A stretch of 64,000 nucleotides of DNA, taken from NCBI GenBank assembly GCA_052084925.1, contig JBQDEV010000005.1:1-64000 (forward strand). The letters run 5' to 3'. Under the pieces are notes generated by a model. That model was not told the origin of the DNA and ran no database searches. It saw only the letters and a list, made by a program, of their open reading frames with translations. Positions 8,742 through 17,415 of this stretch are shown here, piece by piece (the first letter of the stretch is position 1; every line of letters begins with the position of its first letter). The DNA comes from CmP2 sp052084925. Lineage in GTDB: Bacteria; Actinomycetota; Actinomycetes; Actinomycetales; Micrococcaceae. The translations under genes were made by a program, and so were the position numbers.

Positions 8742-9947
8742 ATGGTTGCCCCCCACCGCCGCGTCTCCCAACGGCTCGGTGCGATCTCAGAGTCTGCCAC
8801 TCTCGCCGTGACCGCCAAGGCCAAGGAACTCAAGGCCCAGGGTCGGCCGGTGATCGGCTTCGGCGCGGGCGAACCGGACTTCGCGACCCCGGACTACATT
8901 GTCGACGCCGCCGTGACTGCCGCACGGGATACGAAGAATCACCGCTACACAGCGGCCAGCGGGCTTCCGGAACTGAAGAAGGCGATCGCGGAGAAGACGT
9001 TGCGCGATTCCAGCATCGACGTCGACCCCACTCAGGTGCTGGTGACCAATGGCGGCAAACAAGCCGTCTACAACACCTTTGCCGCCCTACTGGACCCGCA
9101 GGACGAAGTCCTGGTCCCGGCCCCCTACTGGACCACCTACCCGGAGGCCATCCGTCTGGCCGGCGGCGTGCCGGTGGAGGTGTTCGCTGGCGCCGAGTCC
9201 GAGTACAAAGTCAGCGTCGAGCAACTGGACGCCGCCGTGACCGAGAAGACGAAAGTCTTGCTGTTTGTCTCCCCCTCTAACCCGACGGGCGCCGTCTACA
9301 CCCCGGAGGAAACAGCAGCCGTAGGCCAGTGGGCCGCCGAGCGCGGACTCTGGGTGGTCACCGACGAGATCTACGAGCACCTCACCTATGACGAGATGCC
9401 CTTCACCTCGATCCTCAAGGCGGTTCCGGAGCTGGCGGATCAAACGGTCATCCTCAACGGCGTGGCCAAGACCTACGCAATGACGGGCTGGCGCGTCGGG
9501 TGGATGATCGGTCCGAAGGATGTCATCAAGGCCGCTACCAACCTGCAGTCCCACGCCACCTCCAATGTTGCCAACGTTTCGCAGCAGGCAGCGCTCGCTG
9601 CTGTCTCCGGATCCCTGGACGCCGTGCACGAGATGCGCGAGTCCTTCGATCGCCGGCGCCGGACCATGGTCTCGCTGCTCAACGAGATCCCAGGGTTCAC
9701 CTGCCCCACGCCCAAGGGTGCCTTCTACGCCTATGTCGACGTGCAGGAGGCTTTGGGCAAGGACATCCGCGGACGCACTCCGCAGACCTCAGCCGAACTC
9801 GCGGAGATCATCCTCGAGGAAGTCGAGGTTGCCGTGGTGCCCGGCGAGGCGTTTGGTCCGTCCGGATATCTGCGTCTGTCCTACGCCCTCGGCGATGACG
9901 ACCTCGTCGAGGGTGTGGAACGGATCAAGGCACTGCTTTCCGAGTAA
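8742..9947 (+). CDS. aspC: Aspartate aminotransferase, class I PLP-dependent
   Basis: A 401-residue cytoplasmic fold-type I aminotransferase. It carries GAGEPDF near the N-terminus, YTAASGLPELKKAIA, the SPSNPTGAVY substrate loop, TDEIYEHL, and the PLP-lysine motif NGVAKTYAMTGWRVGW. A conserved arginine follows in GYLRLSYA. The start at ATG 8742 has a strong AGGAGG at 8725-8730. An in-frame ATG at 8655 would add a non-homologous leader that overlaps the divergent esterase gene. It likely interconverts aspartate and oxaloacetate. A 15-bp terminator follows. Confidence 0.93.
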   Translation: MVAPHRRVSQRLGAISESATLAVTAKAKELKAQGRPVIGFGAGEPDFATPDYIVDAAVTAARDTKNHRYTAASGLPELKKAIAEKTLRDSSIDVDPTQVLVTNGGKQAVYNTFAALLDPQDEVLVPAPYWTTYPEAIRLAGGVPVEVFAGAESEYKVSVEQLDAAVTEKTKVLLFVSPSNPTGAVYTPEETAAVGQWAAERGLWVVTDEIYEHLTYDEMPFTSILKAVPELADQTVILNGVAKTYAMTGWRVGWMIGPKDVIKAATNLQSHATSNVANVSQQAALAAVSGSLDAVHEMRESFDRRRRTMVSLLNEIPGFTCPTPKGAFYAYVDVQEALGKDIRGRTPQTSAELAEIILEEVEVAVVPGEAFGPSGYLRLSYALGDDDLVEGVERIKALLSE

Positions 9948-9983
9948 GCGCAGCCGCACCGTCCGCTCCAGCGGACCCACCAG

Positions 9984-10017
9984 CAGCAGGGGCCGTCCTT
10001 CGGGACGGCCCCTGCTG
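9984..10017 (+). terminator. Intrinsic terminator after aspC
   Basis: A 15-bp perfect GC-rich stem (9984-9998 with 10003-10017) closed by a TTCG tetraloop. The T-tract is poor, as is common in high-GC actinobacteria. Confidence 0.85.
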
Positions 10018-10094
10018 TGTCCTGCGGGAAAACGCTCTCGTGACCGAGTGTGAACCACCATGAACCCAGGTCAGACACCATTTCCGAAAACACC

Positions 10095-10131
10095 TTGGCT
10101 TAACAATCGCTCTAAGGGTAGCATTAGCTTG
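10095..10131 (+). promoter_or_regulatory. Promoter with a possible DtxR-like box for the LARTG surface protein
   Basis: TTGGCT (10095-10100) and TAGCAT (10119-10124), 18 bp apart, form a plausible -35/-10 pair. The 19-mer at 10113-10131, TAAGGGTAGCATTAGCTTG, matches the DtxR consensus at 12 of 19 positions and covers the -10. This is weaker than the box at 7291. Support comes from the downstream protein sharing a domain with the iron operon's surface protein. Confidence 0.45.
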
Positions 10132-10222
10132 GCGCGATCAACTTACTCTGTCGCGACCTCGCTGCGGTTTCCGCGGCTGAGTACTCCCTCAGTTCACCTC
10201 CTTGAAAGAAACGAGATTGTGC

Positions 10223-13200
10223 ATGGATAAGCACACCACGGCGCCGGCGGTCCGGCTCCACCTTCGCCAGCCCACCTGGTCCTCCCGCAAGATCGCCGCA
10301 CTGATCACCGCTGCGATCTTCGCCGGCGGTTCGGTCGTCACTGCGGCAGGTCCCGCCTTCGCGGACACCACCACCGCTCCGATCACCGCTCAGCAGGAAC
10401 AGGCCGAGACCCAGACGACCACCGTCACGGAATTCGCGGTCAACTCCGCCGAGAACGGCGTGGGCGCTCCGCCGGAGGGTGCGACCGCAACCGGTGCCAC
10501 CCTGACCGCTCCAGTGCAGATCGAGGCCGGTGCCACCGAGTTCACCCTCTCCGGCACCAACTGGACCCGCCCTGATGGCAGCGCCTCCGGCTTCATGGTT
10601 CAGTACAACGGCGGCGACCTGACCCCGATCGAAGAGGCCTCGAATGAGTCCTCCAACCCGGACTTCGCCGGTACTCGCGGCCGCGCTTGGGCGCTGCGCG
10701 ACGCCGATGCGGGCGGCACCTTCGAATTCACCGTCCCGGTCCCGACCGCCGCGAACTCCTCCCTGGAAGAGGACCTGCAGCCCGGTGATTCCTTCACCGT
10801 GCAGTTCCTTGCCGGCTCGGTCACGAATTCCGGCACCGGCGATTGGGTACGCAACCCGCTGGTGACGATCACCATCGCCGAGCCCGTCGAAGAGGAGACC
10901 CCGGAGGAAGAGACCCCGGAGACCGAAGCTCCCGAAACGGAAGCACCGGAAACTGAAGCGCCGGAGACCGAAGCACCCGAGGTCGCTGAGGGCTACACGC
11001 GCCACACCTACGAGGATGGCGCCTACATCGACGTCCCCAACGAGTGGCAGCGAGGGGCTTCCGCCACCATCTCCGGCGCCAACTGGTTCGGCACCGGCGA
11101 GGAGCCCGCTCCTTCCGTCATCGCCTTGAAGCTCAACCGCGGCGCCATCGAGGCATCCGAGCTGGTCGATCCAGACGCTCCCGGTGAGGACGTCTGGGCC
11201 GTGATCCGGGCTGATGCAGACGGCAACTTTGAAGCCGAGGTGGACTTCCCGACCCCAGCGAACTCCTCCCTGAACGAAGACCTGGCCGAAGGTGCGGAAA
11301 TCGAGTGGAACGCCCTGACCGGCTCCCTCGGCACCAACGACCGCGCCCGCGGCGGATCAGCTGGGACGTCTTCGGTGGTTGGCGCCGTGCCGAACACCAG
11401 CATCGATCAGCCCAGCCAGGCGATCTGTGACTTCACCTTCGAGTCCCGCACTATCGAGACCGGGGTGGCCAACGGCTACCAGATGGCCATGAACAACGCC
11501 ACGCAGCGCGCCTACTTCGGCGACTCGGCCTGGCGCCAGGAGGCCCGCGACGCCGACGGCACCATCTCGATCACCCGCGAGCCCACCGGCAAGCTGGTCG
11601 AGTTCGACACCACCACCGGTGAGAAGATCCGCGACATCGACTTCACGCAGCTCACGCACGCCAACGGTGATTCCAACGACGCGACCGCGTTCGAGTGGGA
11701 CGACTTCGAGGGTGATTCCCAGACCTCAATGCGCAACACCTTCTCGCCCTACGGCGTGGCCGTGGACGAGTCCAACAACACCATCATCACCACCGTGGCC
11801 CGTCAGCGCTCCGACGAGCACGGCTACGGCGGCGGCATCGTGATGTTCACGGCCGACCAGGACGCACCCACCGATTCCGACCGCATCTTCGCCTACCCCG
11901 ATGGCGCTCCGGTGCTCAACGGGCCGCGGCGTGTCGCGGTGAACTCCGACACCAACCGCGCCTACCTGCACAGCCTGGCCGACGGTCGCTTCGGCGGTGA
12001 CGGCATGTCCTCGTACATCACCGTGCTGGACACCAATAAGCGCGGCATCGACGCCGTGGTCGCTCAGATCGAGGTTCCTCGCACCGCCGAAGGTGCCGCT
12101 ATCGGCGCCGTCGACGTCGAGGTGGACCAGGTCAACAACCTGATCTACGTGGGCACCATGGGCGCCGGCGAGGGCAAGCTGTACGTGATCGACGGCAACG
12201 AGATCGTCGAGTCCGACGCCAACACCACCTCGCGGGAAGCCTCCTTCGTCCAGAACACCGGGCTGGTCACCGAGCTCGATGCCACGGTGGGTCTCAACGC
12301 CCGCCTGACGTTCGATCCGATCAACCAGATCATCTACGGCAACGCCTGGGCCTCCCCGACCGCGGACATCACCAAGGTCGACGCCAACCCGTCCTCCGAG
12401 ACCTACGGCACCGCTCTGGGCACGATCCAGACCGGCCCGTCGAACCAGACGGCCGTGGATCCGACCCGCGGCCTGCTGTACTCGGCCAACCTGGGCGACC
12501 AGGAGGTCGTGGTCCTCGACGCCGGCGACCTGTCCGTGGTCGGCGCCGTCCCCACCTCCGGGAACGCGCTGAACATGTACATCGACGACGACGGTGTCGT
12601 GTGGGTCTCGAACTTCGCCGACGCCGGCAAGGCCGAGATCATCACCCCGATCGCTCCGGAGGGCCAGGACTGCCTGATCGCTGATCCGGAGCCCACCGAC
12701 CCGGAACCGACCGAGCCCGAGCCGACCGACCCGGAACCGACGGAGCCCGAGCCCACGGATCCGGAACCGACCGAGCCGGAACCGACCGAGCCCGAGCCCA
12801 CGGATCCGGAACCGACGGAGCCTGAGCCCACCGACCCTGAGCCCACCGATGACGGCACCGACGACGACGGTGAGGTCACCGAGGCCAGCATCGAGCTGAG
12901 CGCCTCCGAGGTCACGGCTGGTGACGACGTAACCGCTACCATCGCCGGCTTCGCCGCCGGTGAAGAGGTCGAGTTCGAGCTGCGTTCCACCCCGGTGGCC
13001 GTGGGTACCGTGACCGCCGACGAGGATGGTGCAGCCGAGCTGACCTTCACCGTTCCGGCAGACACCGAGGCCGGCGAACACACCGTGAACGCCACTCAGG
13101 TGGTCGGCGAGGACACCCTCGAGGCCGATGCCGCACTCACCGTGGTCGCAGCCGGCTCCGACGGCGACGACAACGTCACCGGCGGCAACGACAACGCCGA

Positions 13201-13342
13201 CCGCTCCGGCACCTCGAACGGGCCGGGATCCTCGAACGGGACCCTGGCTCGCACCGGCGCCTCGATCGGTGGCCTGGCCGCCCTCGGCGGCCTGCTGGCT
13301 GCCGCTGGTGCCGGACTGATGAAGCGCCGTCGTCAGCACTGA
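10223..13342 (+). CDS. LARTG-anchored surface protein with Ig-like domains and a beta-propeller
   Basis: A 1039-residue exported wall protein, function unknown. Signal peptide 1-47 (cleaves AFA/D). Domain 1 (73-220) is about 64% identical by eye to domain 1 of the iron-operon protein at 3532-6174. An acidic TEAPE repeat (222-253) follows, then a second related Ig-like domain (258-378, with SVIALKLN). Residues about 405-810 are a YVTN/NHL-like beta-propeller, with repeated blades such as GVAVDESNNTIITTV, RVAVNSDTNRAYLHS and QTAVDPTRGLLYSAN. Then come eleven PEPT repeats, a third Ig-like domain, and a sorting signal: LARTG (1008-1012), hydrophobic helix and a basic tail. I start at ATG 10223; a TTG at 10202 is in frame but gives no better signal peptide. 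Housekeeping sortase attachment and iron-linked expression are inferred. Confidence 0.85.
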   Translation: MDKHTTAPAVRLHLRQPTWSSRKIAALITAAIFAGGSVVTAAGPAFADTTTAPITAQQEQAETQTTTVTEFAVNSAENGVGAPPEGATATGATLTAPVQIEAGATEFTLSGTNWTRPDGSASGFMVQYNGGDLTPIEEASNESSNPDFAGTRGRAWALRDADAGGTFEFTVPVPTAANSSLEEDLQPGDSFTVQFLAGSVTNSGTGDWVRNPLVTITIAEPVEEETPEEETPETEAPETEAPETEAPETEAPEVAEGYTRHTYEDGAYIDVPNEWQRGASATISGANWFGTGEEPAPSVIALKLNRGAIEASELVDPDAPGEDVWAVIRADADGNFEAEVDFPTPANSSLNEDLAEGAEIEWNALTGSLGTNDRARGGSAGTSSVVGAVPNTSIDQPSQAICDFTFESRTIETGVANGYQMAMNNATQRAYFGDSAWRQEARDADGTISITREPTGKLVEFDTTTGEKIRDIDFTQLTHANGDSNDATAFEWDDFEGDSQTSMRNTFSPYGVAVDESNNTIITTVARQRSDEHGYGGGIVMFTADQDAPTDSDRIFAYPDGAPVLNGPRRVAVNSDTNRAYLHSLADGRFGGDGMSSYITVLDTNKRGIDAVVAQIEVPRTAEGAAIGAVDVEVDQVNNLIYVGTMGAGEGKLYVIDGNEIVESDANTTSREASFVQNTGLVTELDATVGLNARLTFDPINQIIYGNAWASPTADITKVDANPSSETYGTALGTIQTGPSNQTAVDPTRGLLYSANLGDQEVVVLDAGDLSVVGAVPTSGNALNMYIDDDGVVWVSNFADAGKAEIITPIAPEGQDCLIADPEPTDPEPTEPEPTDPEPTEPEPTDPEPTEPEPTEPEPTDPEPTEPEPTDPEPTDDGTDDDGEVTEASIELSASEVTAGDDVTATIAGFAAGEEVEFELRSTPVAVGTVTADEDGAAELTFTVPADTEAGEHTVNATQVVGEDTLEADAALTVVAAGSDGDDNVTGGNDNADRSGTSNGPGSSNGTLARTGASIGGLAALGGLLAAAGAGLMKRRRQH
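12683..12847 (+). repeat. Eleven 15-bp coding repeats (D/E)PEPT
   Basis: Eleven tandem copies of a five-codon unit encoding DPEPT or EPEPT, exactly 165 bp. Synonymous changes (gat/gac, acc/acg) break perfect identity. They encode an extended, negatively charged stalk between the beta-propeller and the wall-proximal Ig-like domain. Copy number could vary between strains by slippage or recombination. Confidence 0.95.
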
Positions 13343-13377
13343 CGCACGGTAACCGCTGACTGAAGATCAGCAACCGC

Positions 13378-13417
13378 GGGAGGCGGTGACGCACATGCGT
13401 CACCGCCTCCCCGCTTT
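13378..13417 (+). terminator. Intrinsic terminator after the LARTG protein gene
   Basis: GGGAGGCGGTGACGCA (13378-13393) pairs with 13396-13411, a 15- to 16-bp stem followed by CGCTTTT. It ends the monocistronic surface-protein transcript. Confidence 0.88.
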
Positions 13418-13519
13418 TCGCGCCGGTCGCGCGCATTTGGCGCAACGCAACTATTCTTCCCCGCCGCCGTCCGGACTAGCCTGAACGTATCGCCCCTGCC
13501 CCGTCACGAAGGGATCCAC

Positions 13520-14551
13520 ATGCGCATCGGCCTGCTGACCAGCGGCGGAGACTGCCCCGGACTCAACGCAGTCATCCGCTCCGCTGTGCTCCACGGGATC
13601 AAGTCCTACGACTACGAACTCGTCGGCATCCGCAACGGCTGGCAGGGCCTCATCGACCGCGACGTGATGGAGTTGCCCCGCCAGGTGGTCCGCGGCCTTG
13701 CCCGCACCGGCGGCACCATTCTCGGCACCTCCCGCACCCACCCCTACAATGCCGAGGGCGGTGGCCCGGAGAACATTCTGAACAATATGCGCAGCCTCGG
13801 GCTCGACGCCGTCGTCGCCATCGGTGGAGAGGGCACCCTGGCCGGCGCCAAACGCCTCTCTGACGACGGCGTTCCGCTGGTCGGGGTCCCCAAGACCATC
13901 GATAATGACCTGCGCGGCACCGACTACACCTTCGGCTTCGACACCGCCGTCTCCATCGCCACCGACGCCATGGACCGGCTGCGCACCACCGGCGAATCCC
14001 ACCACCGGTGCATGGTGGCCGAGGTCATGGGCCGCCATGTCGGCTGGATCGCCCTGCACTCGGGCATGGCCGCCGGCGCCCACGCGATCCTCATCCCCGA
14101 GGAGCGTACCCCCATGGAGCAGGTCTGCCAGTGGGTGAAGCAGGTGCACGAGCGCGGCCGGTCCCCGCTCGTCGTCGTCGCCGAGGGCTTCATCCCCGAA
14201 GGCCACGACGACCCCCTGGCCGAGGCCGGGACCGAATCCTCCGGACGTCCGCGCCTGGGCGGGATCGGCGAGTGGGTCACCCGCACCATCGAGGACATGA
14301 CCGGAGTGGAATCCCGCTCCACCGTGCTCGGCCACATCCAGCGCGGCGGCGCCCCCACCGGATACGACCGAGTGCTCTCCACCCGCTTCGGCATGGGCGC
14401 CATCGATCTGATCCACCAGGGCCACTACGGGCAGATGGTCTCCCTGCAGGGCACGGAGATCGTGCGGGTGGACCTCGCGGAGGCCCTCGACGGGCTCAAG
14501 GAAGTCCCCGCACACCGCTACGAGGAAGCGAAGGTGCTCTTTGGCCGCTGA
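13520..14551 (+). CDS. pfkA: 6-phosphofructokinase, ATP-dependent type predicted
   Basis: A 343-residue phosphofructokinase that phosphorylates fructose-6-phosphate in glycolysis. Motifs: TSGGDCPGLNA (phosphate loop), GGEGT at 102-106, PKTIDND at 124-130 with catalytic D128, MGRHVGW, and GHIQRGGAPTGYDR. The G105 in GGEGT is the residue associated with ATP use; pyrophosphate enzymes usually have Asp there. K125 instead of Gly is typical of the actinobacterial mixed clade, so donor preference is only predicted. A promoter-like TAGCCT lies at 13477-13482. The 3' end overlaps the next gene. Confidence 0.95.
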   Translation: MRIGLLTSGGDCPGLNAVIRSAVLHGIKSYDYELVGIRNGWQGLIDRDVMELPRQVVRGLARTGGTILGTSRTHPYNAEGGGPENILNNMRSLGLDAVVAIGGEGTLAGAKRLSDDGVPLVGVPKTIDNDLRGTDYTFGFDTAVSIATDAMDRLRTTGESHHRCMVAEVMGRHVGWIALHSGMAAGAHAILIPEERTPMEQVCQWVKQVHERGRSPLVVVAEGFIPEGHDDPLAEAGTESSGRPRLGGIGEWVTRTIEDMTGVESRSTVLGHIQRGGAPTGYDRVLSTRFGMGAIDLIHQGHYGQMVSLQGTEIVRVDLAEALDGLKEVPAHRYEEAKVLFGR

Positions 14552-15320
14552 ACTGACCCAGCACCTCCGCCAGGTGGTGCTCCTCGCGTGGAGTCGCAGC
14601 CTCGGGCTCGACGACCACGTGCTGCTCGACGCCGCCGAGCAGGCAGGGTCACCACGCGTCGAGATCATCACCGACGACGATGAGCGGGCCGGTTCCGGCG
14701 ACGACGCTCAGATCGGCACCTTCCTGCGACTATTCTCAGTCTCCGTGGTGTACGGCCCGCGCTGGTTGGTGGAGGCGGCCCGGCCCTTGCACGACGAGGT
14801 GCTGGCCGTAGAATCCACCCTCATCCGGCTCGCCTCCGACCACGGCGGACTGCCCGGGGCGGCCCGATCGCTCGGCGAGACCACCCTGTACTACGCGGAC
14901 GATTCCCCGCATGTGGAACCCTCCACCACGCTCGCCGTCTCCTTCGAACGGGAAGACGTCGACGCCCTGGAGCGCGGATGTCCGGCCGATGACGTAACGG
15001 CGGCCTCCATCTCCCAGATGGACTCCACGGTCGCCCTGGTGCCCGACGACGGGCAGGGCACCCCCACCGGGGAGACCGTCGCGGCCTCCGGGTTCGAGGA
15101 ATGGGAGAATCTGGTGGCCGGGATCTCCACCCTGGTGCGCCCGGACCTCCGACTGCGCGGGCTGGGCTCCTACGCCACCGCCGTCACCATGGACGAGGCC
15201 TTCGCCGCCGGGCTGGTACCGCAGTGGCGGGCGCCCATGGGGCATCGGGCCGCGGAACGGCTGGCCGACCGGCTCGGTTTCGTACTCTCCGGATCCCAGA
15301 CGACGGTACTGCTGGGCTAG
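14541..15320 (+). CDS. GNAT-like protein of unknown substrate overlapping pfkA
   Basis: A 259-residue soluble protein. I do not recognise a precise function. The C-terminal third (about 175-259) resembles a GNAT acetyltransferase tail, with strands around RLRGLGSYATAV and the end TVLLG, but no clear acetyl-CoA loop (R/QxxGxG/A) is present. The start is a TTG at 14541-14543 placed 11 bases inside the end of pfkA, with purine-rich sequence (GAAGCGAAGG) just upstream; translational coupling to pfkA is likely. It converges on ygfZ with only 30 bases between stops. Confidence 0.65.
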   Translation: MAAELTQHLRQVVLLAWSRSLGLDDHVLLDAAEQAGSPRVEIITDDDERAGSGDDAQIGTFLRLFSVSVVYGPRWLVEAARPLHDEVLAVESTLIRLASDHGGLPGAARSLGETTLYYADDSPHVEPSTTLAVSFEREDVDALERGCPADDVTAASISQMDSTVALVPDDGQGTPTGETVAASGFEEWENLVAGISTLVRPDLRLRGLGSYATAVTMDEAFAAGLVPQWRAPMGHRAAERLADRLGFVLSGSQTTVLLG

Positions 15321-15350
15321 AGCTCCGCGGTCAGATCCGGACAGAGCCGG

Positions 15351-16535
15351 TCAGAGGTGTTTGCGGGCCCCGCGCAGGAAACCACCCTGCGGCCGGCCGA
15401 CCACGTTGCCGGCTTCCGGGGAGACCAGCACCTGCTGGCTCGCCGCCACCAGTTCGGTGATCGCGCCCTCGGCGTCCTTCTGCCGCACCACCAGTTCGGC
15501 GTCGGGGGCGACGTTGCGCTTGATGATCGCCAACCCGATCGGACCCATCTCGTGATGATGCGCCACCGAGGTGACGGTGCCGACACTGCGGGCGGTCTCC
15601 AGCGCGGAGGACTCCGCCTCCGGATCGCGCACCACTACTTCGGAGCCCGGCTCCGGCAGCCCGTGCACGGAGCCGTCCAGCAGCAGCTGCACCAGGCGGC
15701 GGGGCGGGTGGCCCAGATTGTGTACCCGCGCCACCGTCTCCTGGCCCTTGTAGCAGCCCTTGGTCAGGTGCACGGCGGTGCGCAGCAGGTCCAGTTCGTG
15801 AGGAATGGAGCGCTCATCGGTGTCGACGAGCTGACGGGGGCGGGCCGCGGCGATCCGCAGCGCCTCCGAGCTCAGGGTGCCCGCCAGCCGCCATCCGGTC
15901 GGCAGCGCGCCGGGGACCCGCGAAAGCTCGGCGCGGTCAATCAGATATTCGCGCCAGGACCAGTCGGCTCCAGGGTGCTCCTGGGGGTCAGGATCGGCGC
16001 TGTACGGGAAGCCGCCAGGGGCAATCTGCGGCCACGGGTCCTCCCACACAGCGTGCACGCTCAGCGTCGCATCCTCCGCGGCGCCCCAGCCGGGCACGGC
16101 GGCGGTGGCACCCACCACGGCGATCTCGGCGCTGCGGTCGGTCACCTCCACCCGGGAGGCGAAGCGCATCGCGTCCAGCCAGGCGGTCAGGTCCGCGCTC
16201 AGCCCGGGCTCGACAATCAGCCAGGCGGTCGCGCCGTCATCCACCAGGGCCACATCGAATTCGAGCCGGCCACGCAGGTCCAAGAACAGCATTTCGGTGG
16301 AGACTCCGGGGCGCAGCGAGGCCACATCCTGGCTGGTGAGCACGTGCAACCAGCTCAGCCGGTCGGGCCCGGAGACCGTGACCACCCCGCGGTGGGAGAG
16401 GTCCACGACGGCTGTGCCCTGCTCCAGGGCGCGCTGCTCGGCGTGGGGCTGGCCATAGTGAGCGGCCACCGGCGCGTCAATGCCGCTGCCGAGGATCGGG
16501 GTGGGGGTGCTTCCGGTGCCGGGGTTCTCGCTCAT
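15351..16535 (-). CDS. ygfZ: YgfZ/GcvT-domain folate-binding iron-sulfur maintenance protein
   Basis: A 394-residue homolog of YgfZ (IBA57 family), a tetrahydrofolate-dependent protein that helps repair and assemble certain Fe-S enzymes. The signature KGCYKGQE is present with the conserved Cys, and the N-terminal GcvT-like fold carries GVVTVSGPDRLSWLHVLTSQDV. The start ATG (16533-16535) directly abuts the stop of the nitrobindin-like gene, so they are co-transcribed; that pairing is common in actinobacteria. Confidence 0.92.
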   Translation of the reverse strand: MSENPGTGSTPTPILGSGIDAPVAAHYGQPHAEQRALEQGTAVVDLSHRGVVTVSGPDRLSWLHVLTSQDVASLRPGVSTEMLFLDLRGRLEFDVALVDDGATAWLIVEPGLSADLTAWLDAMRFASRVEVTDRSAEIAVVGATAAVPGWGAAEDATLSVHAVWEDPWPQIAPGGFPYSADPDPQEHPGADWSWREYLIDRAELSRVPGALPTGWRLAGTLSSEALRIAAARPRQLVDTDERSIPHELDLLRTAVHLTKGCYKGQETVARVHNLGHPPRRLVQLLLDGSVHGLPEPGSEVVVRDPEAESSALETARSVGTVTSVAHHHEMGPIGLAIIKRNVAPDAELVVRQKDAEGAITELVAASQQVLVSPEAGNVVGRPQGGFLRGARKHL

Positions 16536-17198
16536 TCAGGCATCCCGCTTGCCCGGTACGTGCGGGGTGCCCGGGGCCAGGCGCCCGTCGGTGATGCTGG
16601 GCAGCCGGTCCAGGATGGCGGAGGCGTGTGCTTCCTTTTCAGCGCCCTCGGCGGCGGCCACATCCCAGCGCCAGAACAGTTGGGTGTTGACCAGGCCGAA
16701 CATCCGGCTTGCAGCATGGTATTCCCCCGCGAGCGGGCCGCGCATCACCGCATCGGAAACGAGCTGGATCTGCGGGCCGCGGACCCGGCCGAAGTACAGC
16801 TCCGACAGGGAACCCGGGTGGGTGATGGTGGCGGTGATCGGGAAGCTGTCCTCGGAGGATCGCAGCGCCTCGACGTCCTCGGCGGACCGGTAGGCCGGCA
16901 CCACATCGGCGGGCGAGAGCCCCGGGCCGACGTCGGCGTCGTGACGGTCCCGGTCCAGCGACCAGAACCCGGTCTCGGTGGTCAGCGGACGCACCAGGGT
17001 GCCATCGGCCTCACAGATCCACGATTCGGCCCGGTACTCAATGAACGGCAGGCCCTGCTCGGTGAAGTCCACGCGCTGGTAGAAGATCTGGTCGTCCTCT
17101 TCCCCGGAGCCGAGGCGGCCCTGGCCCTCCCAGGAGCCCAACACCCAGGACAAGGGCGCGAGTTCGGGGATGAGGTCGTACGGTAGCTCAGTCGCCAT
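16536..17198 (-). CDS. Nitrobindin-like (FABP-family) heme protein
   Basis: A 220-residue beta-barrel protein of the THAP4/nitrobindin-like family. The defining motif GSWEGQG sits at 21-27, followed by FYQRVDFTEQGLPFIEYRAESW. Family members in mycobacteria bind heme and can isomerise peroxynitrite. I could not confidently place the distal heme histidine here, so heme binding is family inference. No signal peptide. Upstream lies a tiny membrane-protein gene, downstream ygfZ. Confidence 0.85.
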   Translation of the reverse strand: MATELPYDLIPELAPLSWVLGSWEGQGRLGSGEEDDQIFYQRVDFTEQGLPFIEYRAESWICEADGTLVRPLTTETGFWSLDRDRHDADVGPGLSPADVVPAYRSAEDVEALRSSEDSFPITATITHPGSLSELYFGRVRGPQIQLVSDAVMRGPLAGEYHAASRMFGLVNTQLFWRWDVAAAEGAEKEAHASAILDRLPSITDGRLAPGTPHVPGKRDA

Positions 17199-17225
17199 AG
17201 TGCTACGGAATCCGCCGGAATCGCG

Positions 17226-17339
17226 TTACTGCTGGCCCTTGAAGAGGCCCGCGACGACGAGCACGGCGAAGGCGGCCATGGCCAGTCCGGACAGACCCAG
17301 CAGGACCAGGAAGAAGATTTCGAGTGCGAGAAGTGACAT
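17226..17339 (-). CDS. 37-residue single-pass membrane protein
   Basis: A very short gene encoding MSLLALEIFFLVLLGLSGLA and then MAAFAVLVVAGLFKGQQ. The protein is almost entirely one transmembrane helix with a short basic-polar tail. The start is supported by TAGACT exactly six bases upstream of the ATG, the leaderless spacing found at many other starts in this window. GGAGG sits too close to act as a normal ribosome site. It lies 27 bases upstream of the nitrobindin-like gene on the same strand. Function unknown; a small membrane modulator is possible. Confidence 0.65.
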   Translation of the reverse strand: MSLLALEIFFLVLLGLSGLAMAAFAVLVVAGLFKGQQ

Positions 17340-17415
17340 GCCTCCAGTCTACTGCACATCCCGGCGCTCGCCAGATCATGAACGGAGGGGTCTTCCGCCG
17401 CTGCTGCGCTGACGG

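Noticed and set aside
12683..12847. CRISPR-like array
   Set aside because: Units are contiguous, in frame and coding, with no spacers; no cas genes nearby.
12403..13095. Antisense open frame with GSGSVGSGS repeats
   Set aside because: It arises only from reading the (D/E)PEPT repeats on the other strand.
15357..17186. A 609-residue open frame antisense to ygfZ and the nitrobindin gene
   Set aside because: Antisense shadow rich in Gly, His and Arg; the ygfZ and nitrobindin frames carry clear motifs.
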